Below the pieces are notes generated by a model. It was not told the DNA's origin. It searched no databases and saw only the letters and a list, made by a program, of their open reading frames with translations. This document shows positions 26,601 to 38,045 of a DNA stretch of 64,000 nucleotides, piece by piece; the stretch's first letter is position 1, and every line of letters begins with the position of its first letter. This stretch comes from Numida meleagris (Eukaryota > Chordata > Aves > Galliformes > Numididae), in assembly GCF_002078875.1 (NCBI RefSeq), contig NC_034410.1, forward strand, positions 36,806,108 through 36,870,107. Reading direction: 5' to 3'. Made by a program: the position numbers and the translations under genes.

Positions 26601-29600
26601 GATTATGCACTGGTTTTATTTTTCACCCACAAACAGTATACATACATTCAGTTGAAAGTCTGTTTTAGATGAATATAAAATACATATAGTTTGGGTGTGA
26701 AATTTATTTAAAAGTTTACAAATTTATAAATAAAATGTTTTTAAATGATATTTTAATAACAAAATTATATCTATATTTTTAAATGTTTCTTCTGTGTCAG
26801 TAGTTTTTGTTTAAAAACATATCAAAATAATTTCAGAATGCCTTTGAAGGGCTGCACGCTAAGGCAATATATATTCAGCAGCCAGGAATGTAGTTTTTCA
26901 GTTTTTGCATCATTTTGGTGTTTTTTCTTCTTTGAATTTAAATTAACCAAATAAAAACAAACAAAAAAAATGGTTCCTTTGCATAACTTTCTAAACAACT
27001 TGATTTCTATTTGCGGACAATTTGCTTCTTTATTCTTGCTGTAAAGATTTGATTCTCTGATTTTCAAAGTTTAACACTTGTGACATTCATTTAATTGTCA
27101 TGCACCCGGTAATTTTATTATTAAAATGGAAATTTTGTTCCTTAATTACAGTTTAATAGAGAGCAGACAGAGTACTATCAAGACTATTTTAGATGAGTAT
27201 AATGTTGGGAGGGGTATGTTCTGTTGCTGATGGTTCAAGTACTCCTTAAAAAAAAAAGTGTTTTCATGCCTTAGTGACATCTAAGGAGCCACACAGTTCC
27301 TTTTGTAAGAGCTAAAGATTCTTGAAACAGCTTTTGAAAATATTTTTTTTGAAATTGCCATCCAGTTTGAAGTCAGTGATCCAGAGGATAAATTTCTCAG
27401 GAATACCTTAATACCTTCACTGCCAATTGATTCTTGTATACATATTGTAAACAGTTTTATGTTTAAGCAAGAATTCTATTTAGACTACGTACTTACTGAA
27501 CTTCGTCATTAAAAATGCCAGTGGTAAAGCATGTGACATAGAAGTGGCCTTCTCATACCACAGAAACTAAAAGACGTATTCACAAAGTAGTCCAGCTACA
27601 TGCTGTAAGTATGGGGAAAGCTTTGAGTATATTAATTGGGATTTCACTGGACTCTATAAACATGGAAAGGGTTTATTTCTAGATCCACCAGTGAATTGCA
27701 ATTGCATTTGGACTGTAGAATACCTGCTGCAGATATTTGGGAAAAATACTCTTTGCAATGTTAATTGCCCAGAGATACGAATGGCTGTAAGATAAATAAA
27801 ATATCCTGGGTACCTGCAGCTAAGAGCATCTTTCTTATTCTGATGGCTTCCAGTCTTTCTTCTGAAGTACCTTGAGGGGAAAGATGCTATTTAACATTTT
27901 TGGAACAAGATGTCCATCTCCTGTGTTTATTCAGTGGTTGTCCTAGCCCATGGGGGGTTTCCTCCCTTTATTTATTTCTGTATTACCACTCTGTGTTACA
28001 CAGTGGAGGAGAGCCCTCTGGACTTGTCACTTAGGCTGGAATTGGTAAATGAACACACTAACAAAGTGCATTCCTGGACTGTGAAACTTGATTGTTTATG
28101 TTCCTAAATTGTTAGAACAGTCTGCCAAGGTTTTGGACAGCATCAGCCAGTGTTCTCCCAAAAGAATCCTGGGCATGGGTAGGGAGAGTGAAAGCTGAAA
28201 GACATTCTCATTGGCAGCTGCATATGTTGAAAAGTAAGGGAGTATGGACACAGGCTGTTCCGTGCCATCTGGCCTCGGTGCCAGGAGACAGTCCTGGCAT
28301 GTTTAATTTACTGTTATAGGCACAGTCTTTGTCTCGTACACCACCACAAACAGAAACTGTGCGAATCTGGGCACCTTTCCATGCTGAGAGTGTATGTATG
28401 AGGGGTTGTATATCACTTGTCTATTAGATTGCTTCCAGGTTTCCCCTTGCTGCTGGGTGCTGTTGAAAGAGGAACTCTTATAGCTGTGACTGGGGCACCA
28501 GGTGACTCTGGGAAATGCTTCCATGGGCTCTGCTTTTGCATAATTGTCTAGACAGGATGTTTTTGGATTGTAGCTCGCCCTCCTAAATGCAAGGCTCTAC
28601 TAGTATTTTGGTAGTGCTATGCAGCAATAATATAGTTATGAAGTTTGTGGTTTTGTGTTTTAAGAACACAATTAACAATGATGTCAAAAGTTGATAGAAA
28701 CATCATGAAAACTGTGAATGAACTAAAAACCCTGTGGAAAGGGAACAGGGCTGCTGCTTGCCTCGTCCATACTAAGAGATCCGAATTTGGCAATCTTTGC
28801 TGGCTGCCAAGGAATATCACCCAAATCCAGTTCTATTTTGCAGGGTTGTTGGCATCAGTGATGGTCACTGTAGCTGGCTTTGCAGTGTGGAAAGAACATT
28901 CCAAAGCTGTCACTCTAGGTATGAGTCTGTGGACTTGTCAGATTAGATTAAAAGGTGATATGGAGAATGTGGAGAGGAGAAAAAATAATCATCAAAAGAG
29001 TATTTGTGTCACATGTTTAGCTTGTGTTGGCCAGCTATGTGAGACTTAGATTTCCAGTGGCAGAAAATGATTATTTTATAAGCTAAACTCTTCAGATGCA
29101 GAATGTCTGAGAACTGCCATCACCTCCCAAAGCACACCACTGTTAACCTGGTCAGAAGTTACCAAAATGTGCATTATAATTCGTTAAATGGCTGCTTGGT
29201 GACTTTTTACAAGGGAGCGTAATTGATGGTGTCAGTTTTAATAAATAATTCAGTAGTTCTTTCTCTTTGATTGTATAGCAGGATTTGTGGATAATAGAGG
29301 GCTGAGGACTAAGTGTGACTGATGAGAATAGATGGCATATTGCTATCAATCTTGTCGCTTTTTACCACATGTAAAAATTGAATTTGAATTATTGACTATC
29401 CTACTGCATATTTGTCCTCTCGCTGTGTGTGGACCAAAAAAAAAAAAAAAACGCTGAGAAGGAAATTATAACACTTCATATGCCTGAATTAACCAGTAGT
29501 AGTTATGTAGTTTCAGTGTTGGGTTTACTGATTATTTTTGTTATTGTTTTTATTCATATGCTAAATGAACAAGGAAACAGTAGAAGGAGAACATGAAATT

Positions 29601-30531
29601 CTCTTGTTTAATTCTTTATTTCATTTAGAATAATTTTCCTGTAGTTATGCTTGAAAAAAATACATGTGTATTAACTGTTCTAAAGTCAAACTACATCTCA
29701 TGCAGTGAAAAAGAACTCATTTGATTCATAATTATGATGAAAACTTTCCAGTAAATGACATGGACAATAAATTAAGATGTTATGGTATTTGCTTTTCTTG
29801 TGTGTGCTTGACATAAGGATAACAGTCTAAACAGATTAAATTTGTCTAATTCTCCATAACTACATTTTTTTTTCCTTTTCCCTCTTTTTTTTTTTTTTGC
29901 CTCCACTCTGTAGTTCAGTATTCATCTGCTTGATGTCTCTTCCACTCTCTATTCATTTTGAGTTGCTCTTGATTCTTAGACATATGCTTGTGTATAGTGA
30001 TTCCAGAAATCGAATCATCCCATATTGTTAGATGTTTCTTTACTAGGGTGTGTAGGGAGAGTACGAGATAATTTCTGCTAACTGTATTTCTTGTGTTTTG
30101 GGGTTTTGTTTTTGGTTTTGCTGGATTTTGTTTTTTTTTTTCACTTGACAATTGTGGTTTGATTATATTTTATTTTAGATTTTTTGTTTGCTTGTTTTTT
30201 AACCTGTCACTTTTCCAAGGTTCACTGAGCCCTGAGTGTGCTTGAAGCATGGTAGATATTATTTCTGGACTATCAGACTTTCTCCTAACCTGAAAAAGAT
30301 CATTCAATGATAGTATCATGTAATCACAACTAGAACAAACAAATTAGTTTTTTTCTTTGAGAAAAAATGTATTATTACAACTTTTGGAAGCTAATTTGAT
30401 CATAGAATACCATAGAAGCTTACCATCCTTTTCAGGTAGTTTTCTTAAGTCAAAAGGGAAGCTCTTCCTGAAGATGTGGAGTGGAAAGTTTTGTTTCTTC
30501 CACATTCCAGAGGAGTACACATGAAGCAGTT

Positions 30532-30534
<3 letters not shown>
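23691..30534. other. Intron 3 segment without recognised genes
   Basis: About 6.8 kb of AT-rich sequence. It contains A and T homopolymers (for example 16 A at 29436-29451 and T-rich runs at ~29884-29898). The 24824-25153 and 28645-29049 open frames show no domain I recognise. No transposon family was identified, though very old degraded repeats cannot be excluded by eye. Confidence 0.55.
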
Positions 30535-30622
<88 letters not shown>

Positions 30623-30623
30623 A
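30535..30623. repeat. Compound microsatellite (TC)n(AC)n
   Basis: About 24 TC units (30535-30582) followed after a CACGC junction by about 20 AC units to 30623. This purine/pyrimidine then alternating repeat is very likely length-polymorphic. It produces spurious open frames on both strands (Leu-Ser and Thr-His repeats on +, Arg-Glu and Cys-Val on -), which are not genes. On the + strand the pyrimidine tract could form triplex DNA and the AC part Z-DNA. Confidence 0.97.
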
Positions 30624-30769
30624 TCATGACTCCTCATCCTGTGTAAACTCCTTGCACCGCAATGTTCTCCCTCTCAAAATAAATCTCTTCCCTACACCAC
30701 TTAATCAGCTGTGCTTTCTCTGTGTAGCCCAGTGGATTGTGCTAGGAACTATGCTTAAATTGTGAGGAA

Positions 30770-32575
30770 ATGGTGTCAGTTTTCAAAGATAACAATTTGA
30801 AAACACATCATGCAGAAACATGCTGCGAATTTGATGCCTATCAGGGACAAAATAACAGAATTGAAAAACATCTGTCACCTCAACAAAATTTTCTCTGAAA
30901 AGTTGCAACTCACATAGGCTCTATTATAAAAGCTAGTTGTGTGATCACAAATATGATTGCAAAAAAACCCCAAACATTTATTGGCAATGAGTTTATTAAG
31001 CAATGTATGGAAAGCATGACAGATATGTGTCCTGATATATTAAAAAAAAAAAAAAGTTTTTTCTAAAATCACATTGTCTCACCAGACTGGGGCCAGGCAA
31101 ATTGAAGAAAAAGGAAAATCTATCAAAAGAATTTTGGAGAGTAAAGCTGCTAATTTCAAATTTTATGCATTGGTAATAGATGAAAGTACTGATGCTATAG
31201 ATATGGTTCAACTTGCTATTTTTATTAAAGATATTGATAATAATATCACTGAAAGTCACTGAGAAATGGCTTCTTTGGTACCACTAAAAGACACAACTAA
31301 ATCTCTTTATTTGTATGAAGTAGTAAAAATTACATTGAAGCAATTTTCTTTAATCTTTGTCAACATATCTGGAAGAGCTACTCATGGTGTCCCGGCAATA
31401 ATTGGTTTAAAAAAAAAAAAGAAAAAAAGAGGGACTTACAAAATTAGTAGGAGACGATGCAATTGCTGCCAGCAACTCACGTTTGATGAAATACCACTGC
31501 ATCATACATCAAGAAAATGTATGCGTGAAAGCTTTAAAAATGGATAATATTGTGCAAATCATCATCAAAGCTGTCAATTTCATAAAGTCCAAGGGATTGA
31601 ATCATTGCCAATTCCAGGAGTTCCCTAAAAGAATGGATATTGATCATGGGAACATCATTTAATTTTCTAAAATAAGGTGGCTAAGCCAGAGTAAAATGGT
31701 AAAAAGATTTTATGATTTGTGAAATGGAAAATTCTATTTATGGTATCAAAAGGAAAATTTGTGCCAGAATGTGAAGATTAAAAATAGCTCTCAGATTTAG
31801 CATTGTTGGTTGATTTGACTGCAGTTAAATGAGTTAAGCCTGTATCATCAAGGTGAAAATCAACTTAACTGTGCTATGTTTCAAACCATAACAGCATTTG
31901 AAATGAAACTTAACATATGACAAGCTCAATTTATGGCAAGTAATTTTATGTGTTTTGATACATTGACTAAACACAGTCCTACAAACAGTGAAAAATACGC
32001 AGTCTTGCTTTCCATTTTCATAAAGGCATTTCAGAATAGGTTTCAAGAGTGCTAAAAAAATAGTCAGTATTTTTATACATTTGTGACTCCATTTCCAGTT
32101 GAAATAAATAATACAAATGGAATGTATAGAGTTGCAATCAGACATTCAACTCAAAAATTTAATCATGTCTCTTTACCAGACTTTTATAAGCCCTATCTTA
32201 CCAGAGAAAAGTATCTCTTGCTTCACAATCGCACTGTACTCATGTCACTGCATGTGTATTTTTTAACTGTTTTCAAGGAATAAGTATGTGTAGAGTAAAA
32301 TTTTATCAAAAATCTCTGACAGACACCTTTGGGAACTCGCTAAGAATTGCTACCACTTCCACCAAACTAGACTGATGCATTACTTTCACAAAAACAAGGT
32401 CGAATATCCCACTACTTTTGTTTTGGTAGCTTTTTTTGGTTTGTTCTGTTTTAATAAAAAAATAAGTTTTGTTACTTATTTACATTAACTATATCATATA
32501 TTTTATATGTTGTCCAAGACAATTCTTCATTCGGTGTTGCTCAGGCAAGATGACCAAAAGGTTGAACAGCCATGG
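30770..32575 (+). pseudogene. Degenerate hAT (Charlie-like) DNA transposon with broken transposase
   Basis: Conceptual translation in shifting frames matches the hAT transposase also found in host proteins such as GTF2IRD2. First come a zinc-finger-tail-like segment and a QQNF/FIGNEFIKQCM stretch (30780-31030). Next is the best block, VIDESTDAIDMVQLAIFI (31173-31226), containing the first catalytic Asp region. Then follow LVPLKDTT (31273-31296), HHQSCQFHKVQGI-like and KVAKPE-like pieces, and a C-terminal SLRIATTSTKLD block (~32337-32372). Several frameshifts, stops and A-run insertions make it non-functional. The 3' end carries TGTCCAAGACAATTCTTC-type sequence and a degraded terminal repeat, AAGGTTGAACAGCCATGG (~32559-32576). 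No matching 5' terminal repeat was found, so the left border is open. Confidence 0.85.
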
Positions 32576-32576
32576 C

Positions 32577-33046
32577 CAACACAGACACCAAGTCAAGTCT
32601 GTTACTTTGGTGCTTAGAAGACTGATCATTAGATAGTATCCACTGCCATCATTAAGCTGGATGTGTACTTGATAATGAACCCCCTTCTTTTTTTATCCTA
32701 AGCACCAGTTGTAGGGAATAGTATTCTTGATGTCAGTTGCCCTGTGCTGTTCCTCTAATTCTTTTGTTGGTGTACCTCTCTGTCATTGTAAGTTCTGTTT
32801 GTTTGTTTTCATTTTGGCCAAACTGTCTTCAGTGGAGTGTGTTTTCATCTTGGGCATCTATAAGATGTCTGCAACAGCTATGTGTGTTAACTGCATTCAC
32901 TGAGAAAACTTCAATTACCAAGCTGATCTTGGATGACAGGGTAACGATGCCACAGCATGCTCCAGGAATAATTCCTGTCCATTTCTTCAAATTTGATGTG
33001 TCTATGTGTGTTCCAGAAGAGACCAGGAAGTTAGTGCACAGCACTA
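32577..33046. other. Spacer between hAT relic and mariner
   Basis: About 470 bp with open frames on both strands (32737-33204 +, 32829-33158 -) that have no recognisable domain and run into the mariner. No identifiable element; a degraded repeat is possible. Confidence 0.5.
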
Positions 33047-33592
33047 TGAGGGCTGCTCCGAAAGTAATGCCTCCTATTTTATTATGTTGGCCCAAGACAT
33101 CAAAAGTGGATATTGGTGGTATGGCAGTAGAGGTTGAACTTTCCCACCAATATTCCATTACATTTTGTTGCCATGTGACAGATGGCAGCAGAGGGGCAGT
33201 CTGACAAAATGGTGTCTCACATGGAAGTGTATATGAAGCAAAGGTGCAGAACTGAACTCATCCACATGGAAGAAATCACGCTCACTGATATTCATAGACA
33301 CTTGCTGAACATTTCTGGAGACCAAACAGTGGATGTGAGCACAGTGAGGTTTGGGTGGTGCGTTTCAGTGGTGGTGGCAGTGGGTCACCTATGCTGGTGC
33401 AGAGTTAAGAGCATTACTTGCAGCCTATTGTTAGGGACTGGTGAAAAGGCATAGCTAACAGTGGTGACTATGCTGAAAAACAGCATTTTGTAGCTGAGAA
33501 TTGTCACTGTCAAGTAGTGTTATTGTAGTCTTTGCATCTGCTGTAGTTTCCATAGAAATAAGTAGGAGATATTACTTTCTGAGCAACCCACA
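33047..33592 (+). mobile_element. Galluhop-like mariner, internally deleted, with TIRs and flanking TA
   Basis: The left end reads GGGCTGCTCCGAAAGTAATG and the right end, in reverse complement, GGGTTGCTCAGAAAGTAATA. These are imperfect terminal inverted repeats of ~30 bp, each flanked by a TA dinucleotide (33045-33046 and 33593-33594), as expected for a Tc1/mariner insertion. The interior matches what I know of the chicken Galluhop/Mariner1 family. The transposase start (MAAEGQSDKMVSHMEVYMKQ, from 33182) and an N-terminal helix-turn-helix region (IHRHLLNISGDQTVDVSTVR) are visible. The frame then passes a deletion at ~33360-33440 that removes the catalytic core, and resumes in the 3' UTR. At 546 bp it is a non-autonomous derivative. 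Confidence 0.93.
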
Positions 33593-35621
33593 TACATAGA
33601 TTTGTAGTCTAAGCAAGATGATGGGTTGGTTGCAAGCTTGAAATTAGGATTAGGTTTTGGATTATATCAATGAGAAATCTGTTGTGTTAAATGTTGTGTT
33701 TTGATGAGGTACAGAATGGGATGGCATTTTAGTAGACAACTGCACATCCATCAAAATAATTCGGAATATTGGCACAGATTAATAGAGAGTATTGCTGAGT
33801 TGCTTGCTCCATGTTGAAACTTTTTCTACTGAAATAAAATGCAAAGCATGTGCTGTTGCATCAGTGGATAGGAAACTGTGTTCTGTTTAAGACAAGCTTG
33901 TCTACAGTCATGATTTATGGTTTATGTCCATGTCCTCTCCAGATTGAGAATCTGTAAAAACACAAATACTCCAAATAAGTGCAGTCATTGTGCATTTAAA
34001 ATAAATTCATTTCTAACATGACTATCTGGAGGCTATTCTTCAGGTGCAGACCTCAGTACTGTGTTATTTTGCCTGATGTATTGTTTCATTCACAAAACAG
34101 CATTTCTATTATTTGCAGACATCTTAGCATAAAATTGGACTTCTAGAAGTAGATAAATAGCAAATAAGATTATGTTTTTGTGTGCCAGTCATACAAACTC
34201 TGTACTATTTTCTGTAAGGATAATGGAATACTCTGTAAGTACTCTGCGGCTTAAACTGGCTTAGCTTCTGAACTCCATTTTCATAGCAGTAAGCTTGTAC
34301 TCTGTAATATATGCTCATTTCTGTAATGCTAAGCTTACATTTATTAAAGCTCCAGCTTCCAGTAAATATTCCTGTTTGTGAAGCCATCTCCTCTAATTTT
34401 CCCTTCTTGCTTTTCTGAAGAATAGAAATATTTATTGATTTATGTTGGTTTTGTTTACCTTTTAATCTGATTTTCAGTGGTAAAGGATTATGCAATCACA
34501 GTATTGTTTCCAAAGTTTTTAGAGAGGAAGCTGAGTGGCTAATTTCAACCAATTTGACAGGAAAGTAGGAGTCTCAAAGATGCTAAATTCCTACAATAAG
34601 CCTACACACCATATGGCCCAGAGCCCACATGTAATCCGTGCAGCTACTGCTTTCATGTGCCAGTGGCCAGGGGGCAACATGTTCTCTCTCATCAAGTATT
34701 CAACAAATTGTCCTGAAAACTACAGAGCTGATTCTTCCAACAGCTTCTCTAGTGAAATAAGCTGAGGGGCAACACAAATGATCTCTACATGCTTCCTGAG
34801 CTTCTTCGTAGAGGCAGAAGTTCCTGTTTAGGGAGGTGCTTAATATTGAAAGAGAGCTGGTGTTTGGAAGTATTTCCATCTGCATTTACCACAGTGAGAG
34901 ATCTGCAGTTTTGGTGAGAGCTAGAACAGAAACTTTCCCAAGCACATTCTGTCTTGCTCGGTCTGCCTCAGATAGCCAGATACCAGGTATTGTGAGGAAT
35001 TAGCTGACTGGTATTCTTTAAGTGTTAAGAAGTTTCTTCTTTGCACTTCATCCTTCAAAGATATGATAGTGCAGTTTTTATTCACACAATAATTTTAAGA
35101 TAATATGTGCATCTGTGGACAGCTGTAGACTCCAGGTTGGCTTTTGGTGTGGCAGTTGACTGTCCTTGATGTGCATCTGCCTGTGGTGTGATTCATGATT
35201 TTTTTGGCCAACCAGGATGGGAAGATATTCATTCCTACAGAATTATGAGCACTCTAAAAGAACAGTTCTCTAACTGTTGTGATTTTGGTAGTATCTTTTT
35301 TGAATCTGCAGCTAAATGTTGTGGTTTTAGGCATGCTCTCATCAATGAGATAAAAGTGCCCTCCGTGGCAATTTTTATGCTTCTCAGGAAGTTTGATTAA
35401 AGCAATAGAGTACTCTCGTAATACTTAAGCATATGTGCAAAACTGCATTTGTTGCTGATTCAGCTCTCAGGTATGTGGGATGATTATTCAACTTCCAAAT
35501 CATATGGCTGTTTCACTTTAACACAGACCACATTTAATGGTAGAACAGAGAATCCCCAAAGTGGCATTATGCTGTAGCTGTTGATGCATTCTAGAGAAAG
35601 AAGAGACTGCAAGATGCTTAC

Positions 35622-35645
35622 TTATTGTTATTATTATTATTATTA
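35622..35645. repeat. (TTA)n trinucleotide repeat
   Basis: Tandem TTA/ATT units, short and interrupted by one G. Probably polymorphic. Confidence 0.9.
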
Positions 35646-36643
35646 AGGACATTGAATTTTTGGAGTATGCTTCCTTGTTAGTCTGCTGTGAGGGGAACAT
35701 TATACAACAATGAGCTACTGGTGTCAAACTAAAGATGACTTTGATTCTTTTCTTACTTTTGGACTATGTAGAGGTGTCAGTTTTTAATGTCTTGCTCAGA
35801 TGATGTGATTTTGGGGAAAGCACTGTTGTGAAGTGAGGCATACAGACTCAGTTTGCCAACATAACCTTTTAGCTTCTCCTTTCTTCCCAGTACTTCCCCC
35901 AACAATTTGCATGTACACAGTGTGCGTTAGGAAGTAACACTGTGTGTCCTTCTGTCCTTTGCAATGTTTCACACGTTCTGCAGAGGAGCTGTGCTGGGTC
36001 AGGTGTTACAAAGCCTGCATCTATTGAGAAGCTGATTAGCTTTAGAACTAATGGCAAATCGTTTTGCTGATAGTGCCGAAATCCAAAGGCTAAATGCAGC
36101 TTCCTGTAAACAGATAGGAGTCTGCTTCTTAATGTAATGTAAGCAGAAGAGAAGCAGCTCCCTTCAAAAACAAATGATTTCAGCATTAGATGTGTTAGTG
36201 AAACGATAGCATAGAAGCCACGTCTACTGACATCAGAGTAGGTCAAGTAATTTGCAGGATTTTGAAGATTCTTCTGTTGTGTATTCTTGCGCTTCAGTAT
36301 GTCTCAAAATTGGACGTAGCCTCTGTAAAATGAAGAGTTTCTTATATAGCAACAAGCTTGCATTGATCAGAATGATGCAATGTATTGTTAACCTACACTG
36401 TTTCTTTAAAGTGTGGTGTTTTTTTTTCCTGAAAGAACTAAAATAAATGAAGGTATCTTGTATTAAATAGCTGTATTTTAGAAGGAATTACCATACCAGT
36501 GTTCAAGACCGAAAGTTTATAATGCTTTTTATCCCTTTTACGCTTATCTATTTTAAGTAGCTTCAGTGCTCTGTGAAGACAAAGGCACTGGTGTACATGC
36601 CACTGATAATAGACAGTGTGACCGTATCATGTGTGCTTCCTTA

Positions 36644-36693
36644 ATAATGTCTGACATTATCAGATTGATTAACTCGGCAGGGGGCCTTAATCA
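36644..36693. promoter_or_regulatory. Candidate regulatory cluster: palindrome plus paired TGATTAA/TTAATCA
   Basis: ATAATGTC (36644-36651) and GACATTAT (36653-36660) form a perfect inverted repeat with a 1-nt centre. Immediately after, TGATTAA (36666-36672) and its reverse complement TTAATCA (36687-36693) flank a G-rich 14-nt spacer. TGATTAA-type sites are recognised by several homeodomain factors. The surrounding ~150 bp is balanced in composition and lacks repeats, which fits a conserved non-coding element, but conservation cannot be judged here. Confidence 0.35.
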
Positions 36694-37230
36694 GATTTAA
36701 CTACTGTTGGCAGCTGTACACCAGCAGAATAGTAATACATCAGGGAATAATATTGAACTTCTTTTATAAGCTGTATTCCACATGAAACTAAAAAATGTGC
36801 CATAAAGATGATCATTATTTCTAGTACTAATGCAATGAAAAGTGAAACGTGCACATTGTTCACCCAATAATAATCTCAGATCTCTTTTGGATCACATTTT
36901 CCCAAATTTTGTGTGGTTAGCGGTTCCAAGTACCTATCTTCTAGGTGAAGAGAGCGTATTTTAAACAGTTATTTCTTTTAAGATTCAAAGACCATTAAAT
37001 CATTTGGGACTGAATGACTTAGACGAACAAAAAAGAGAAATAATGAAATCATTTTGTAGCAGCAGGTTTAAGCATGTATTTATGTGACAAAGTAACAATA
37101 TTTGGGTTTTGTTCTTTGTCCTTTTCAAGTCAAATGCCATATTATGACACATTGTTTTAGTTTCCTTTGATACAGAATATTTGTACTAATAAATAAAATG
37201 CGTGCCTCAAAGATGTTAATGTAACGTTCA

Positions 37231-38045
37231 TTCATAGATTAATAGGTCAGGAGGGACAATTGTGATCATCAGGTGTGACCTTCTGCCTTTTGCGTGACAT
37301 TAGGACTCCTCTGAGCTCATTCCTTTTTGGATTAAAGCATGTCTTTGTGAAAAGATTGAGTTTGGGTTTGAAAATAATAATAATGAAGGACACAACTGCA
37401 GTCCTTGGCTATTTGGCTCAGCAATCAGTTTCCTTTCAGGAAAATTGCAGTCTGGATTTGTTTAACCTCAAGCTACTACTTCTCTTGATATCTTTCTACA
37501 ATAGCTAAAATACAGTAGAACTATACAATGGTTCTTATATAGTTTTGTTAGTTTATAGTCAATTTATAGTTATTTTAACTGGAGTGAACAGATAATTCTG
37601 CTGTTGATACTGATATCTTGTGATTCTGCTTTAACTTTCTCTTTTAAATCAAAATAATTCAAGTTCCTGGAATCTTCTTGTTTTAAAGTAGGCTTTTTAG
37701 ATTTTAATTATTATCACATGAGGTGCTTGCCTTCAGCTTGTTTTTGTGACACGTTTATGAGTTTCCTTCTCAAATTGAGTTTTCTCATTGTTCTGAAAAC
37801 ACAGCCTTCATTTCTGCATCTGTCACATAAGGATTTGTATTTCTCAGTACTCCAAATCATGCTATTTGCTTGCACTTATCGAGAAGTTCAGGTTGCTTGG
37901 CATAGGCAATTCTGTCTTTTTCCATTTCCTTCATCTCTGTCAAAGCTGTAATTGTTATCAGCGATGATTTAGTTGACTTCAGGTCATGAATATAAATGTT
38001 GAATGGCAAAGGACCAAGACCTAATCTTGCAGGTTACTACAAGAT
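37231..38045 (-). mobile_element. Ancient reptile-type CR1 relic, reverse orientation
   Basis: The left end (TTCATAGATTAATAGGTCAG, then GAGGGACAATTGTGATCATC) resembles the reverse complement of the 3' end of old CR1 families common in turtles and crocodilians, not the young bird CR1 end. The next 250 bp follows that consensus through TGCAGTCTGGATTTGTTTAA and AACCTCAAGCTACTACTTCT. A second homologous block, about 37850-38045, corresponds to the reverse-transcriptase C-terminal part, including GTTATCAGCGATGATTTAG and ATGTTGAATGGCAAAGGACC. The intervening consensus is shortened, so the copy is internally deleted. Right boundary is approximate; the frame is broken. Confidence 0.7.

Larger units (their letters stand above)
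33593..37230. other. Intron 3 segment without recognised genes
   Basis: About 3.6 kb of AT-rich intron. It contains a (TTA)n repeat at 35622-35645 and the palindromic homeodomain-like cluster at 36644-36693, listed separately. The 125-codon minus-strand frame at 35869-36246 shows no domain I recognise. Confidence 0.55.

Noticed and set aside
28645..29049. 134-codon open frame, among the longest in the window
   Set aside because: Composition and content show no family; no neighbouring signals support a gene.
30398..30420. CATAGAATACCATAGAAG resembling the reversed CR1 octamer end
   Set aside because: The adjoining sequence does not continue into CR1 text, so the similarity is probably accidental.
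30445..30765. Open frames on both strands across 30481-30765 and 30445-30627
   Set aside because: They are translations of the (TC)n(AC)n microsatellite, giving Leu-Ser, Thr-His, Arg-Glu and Cys-Val repeats.
32737..33204. 155-codon plus-strand frame
   Set aside because: Its right part runs through the mariner terminal repeat and the left part has no domain; a chance fusion.
35869..36246. 125-codon minus-strand open frame
   Set aside because: No domain recognised and no splice or poly(A) context.
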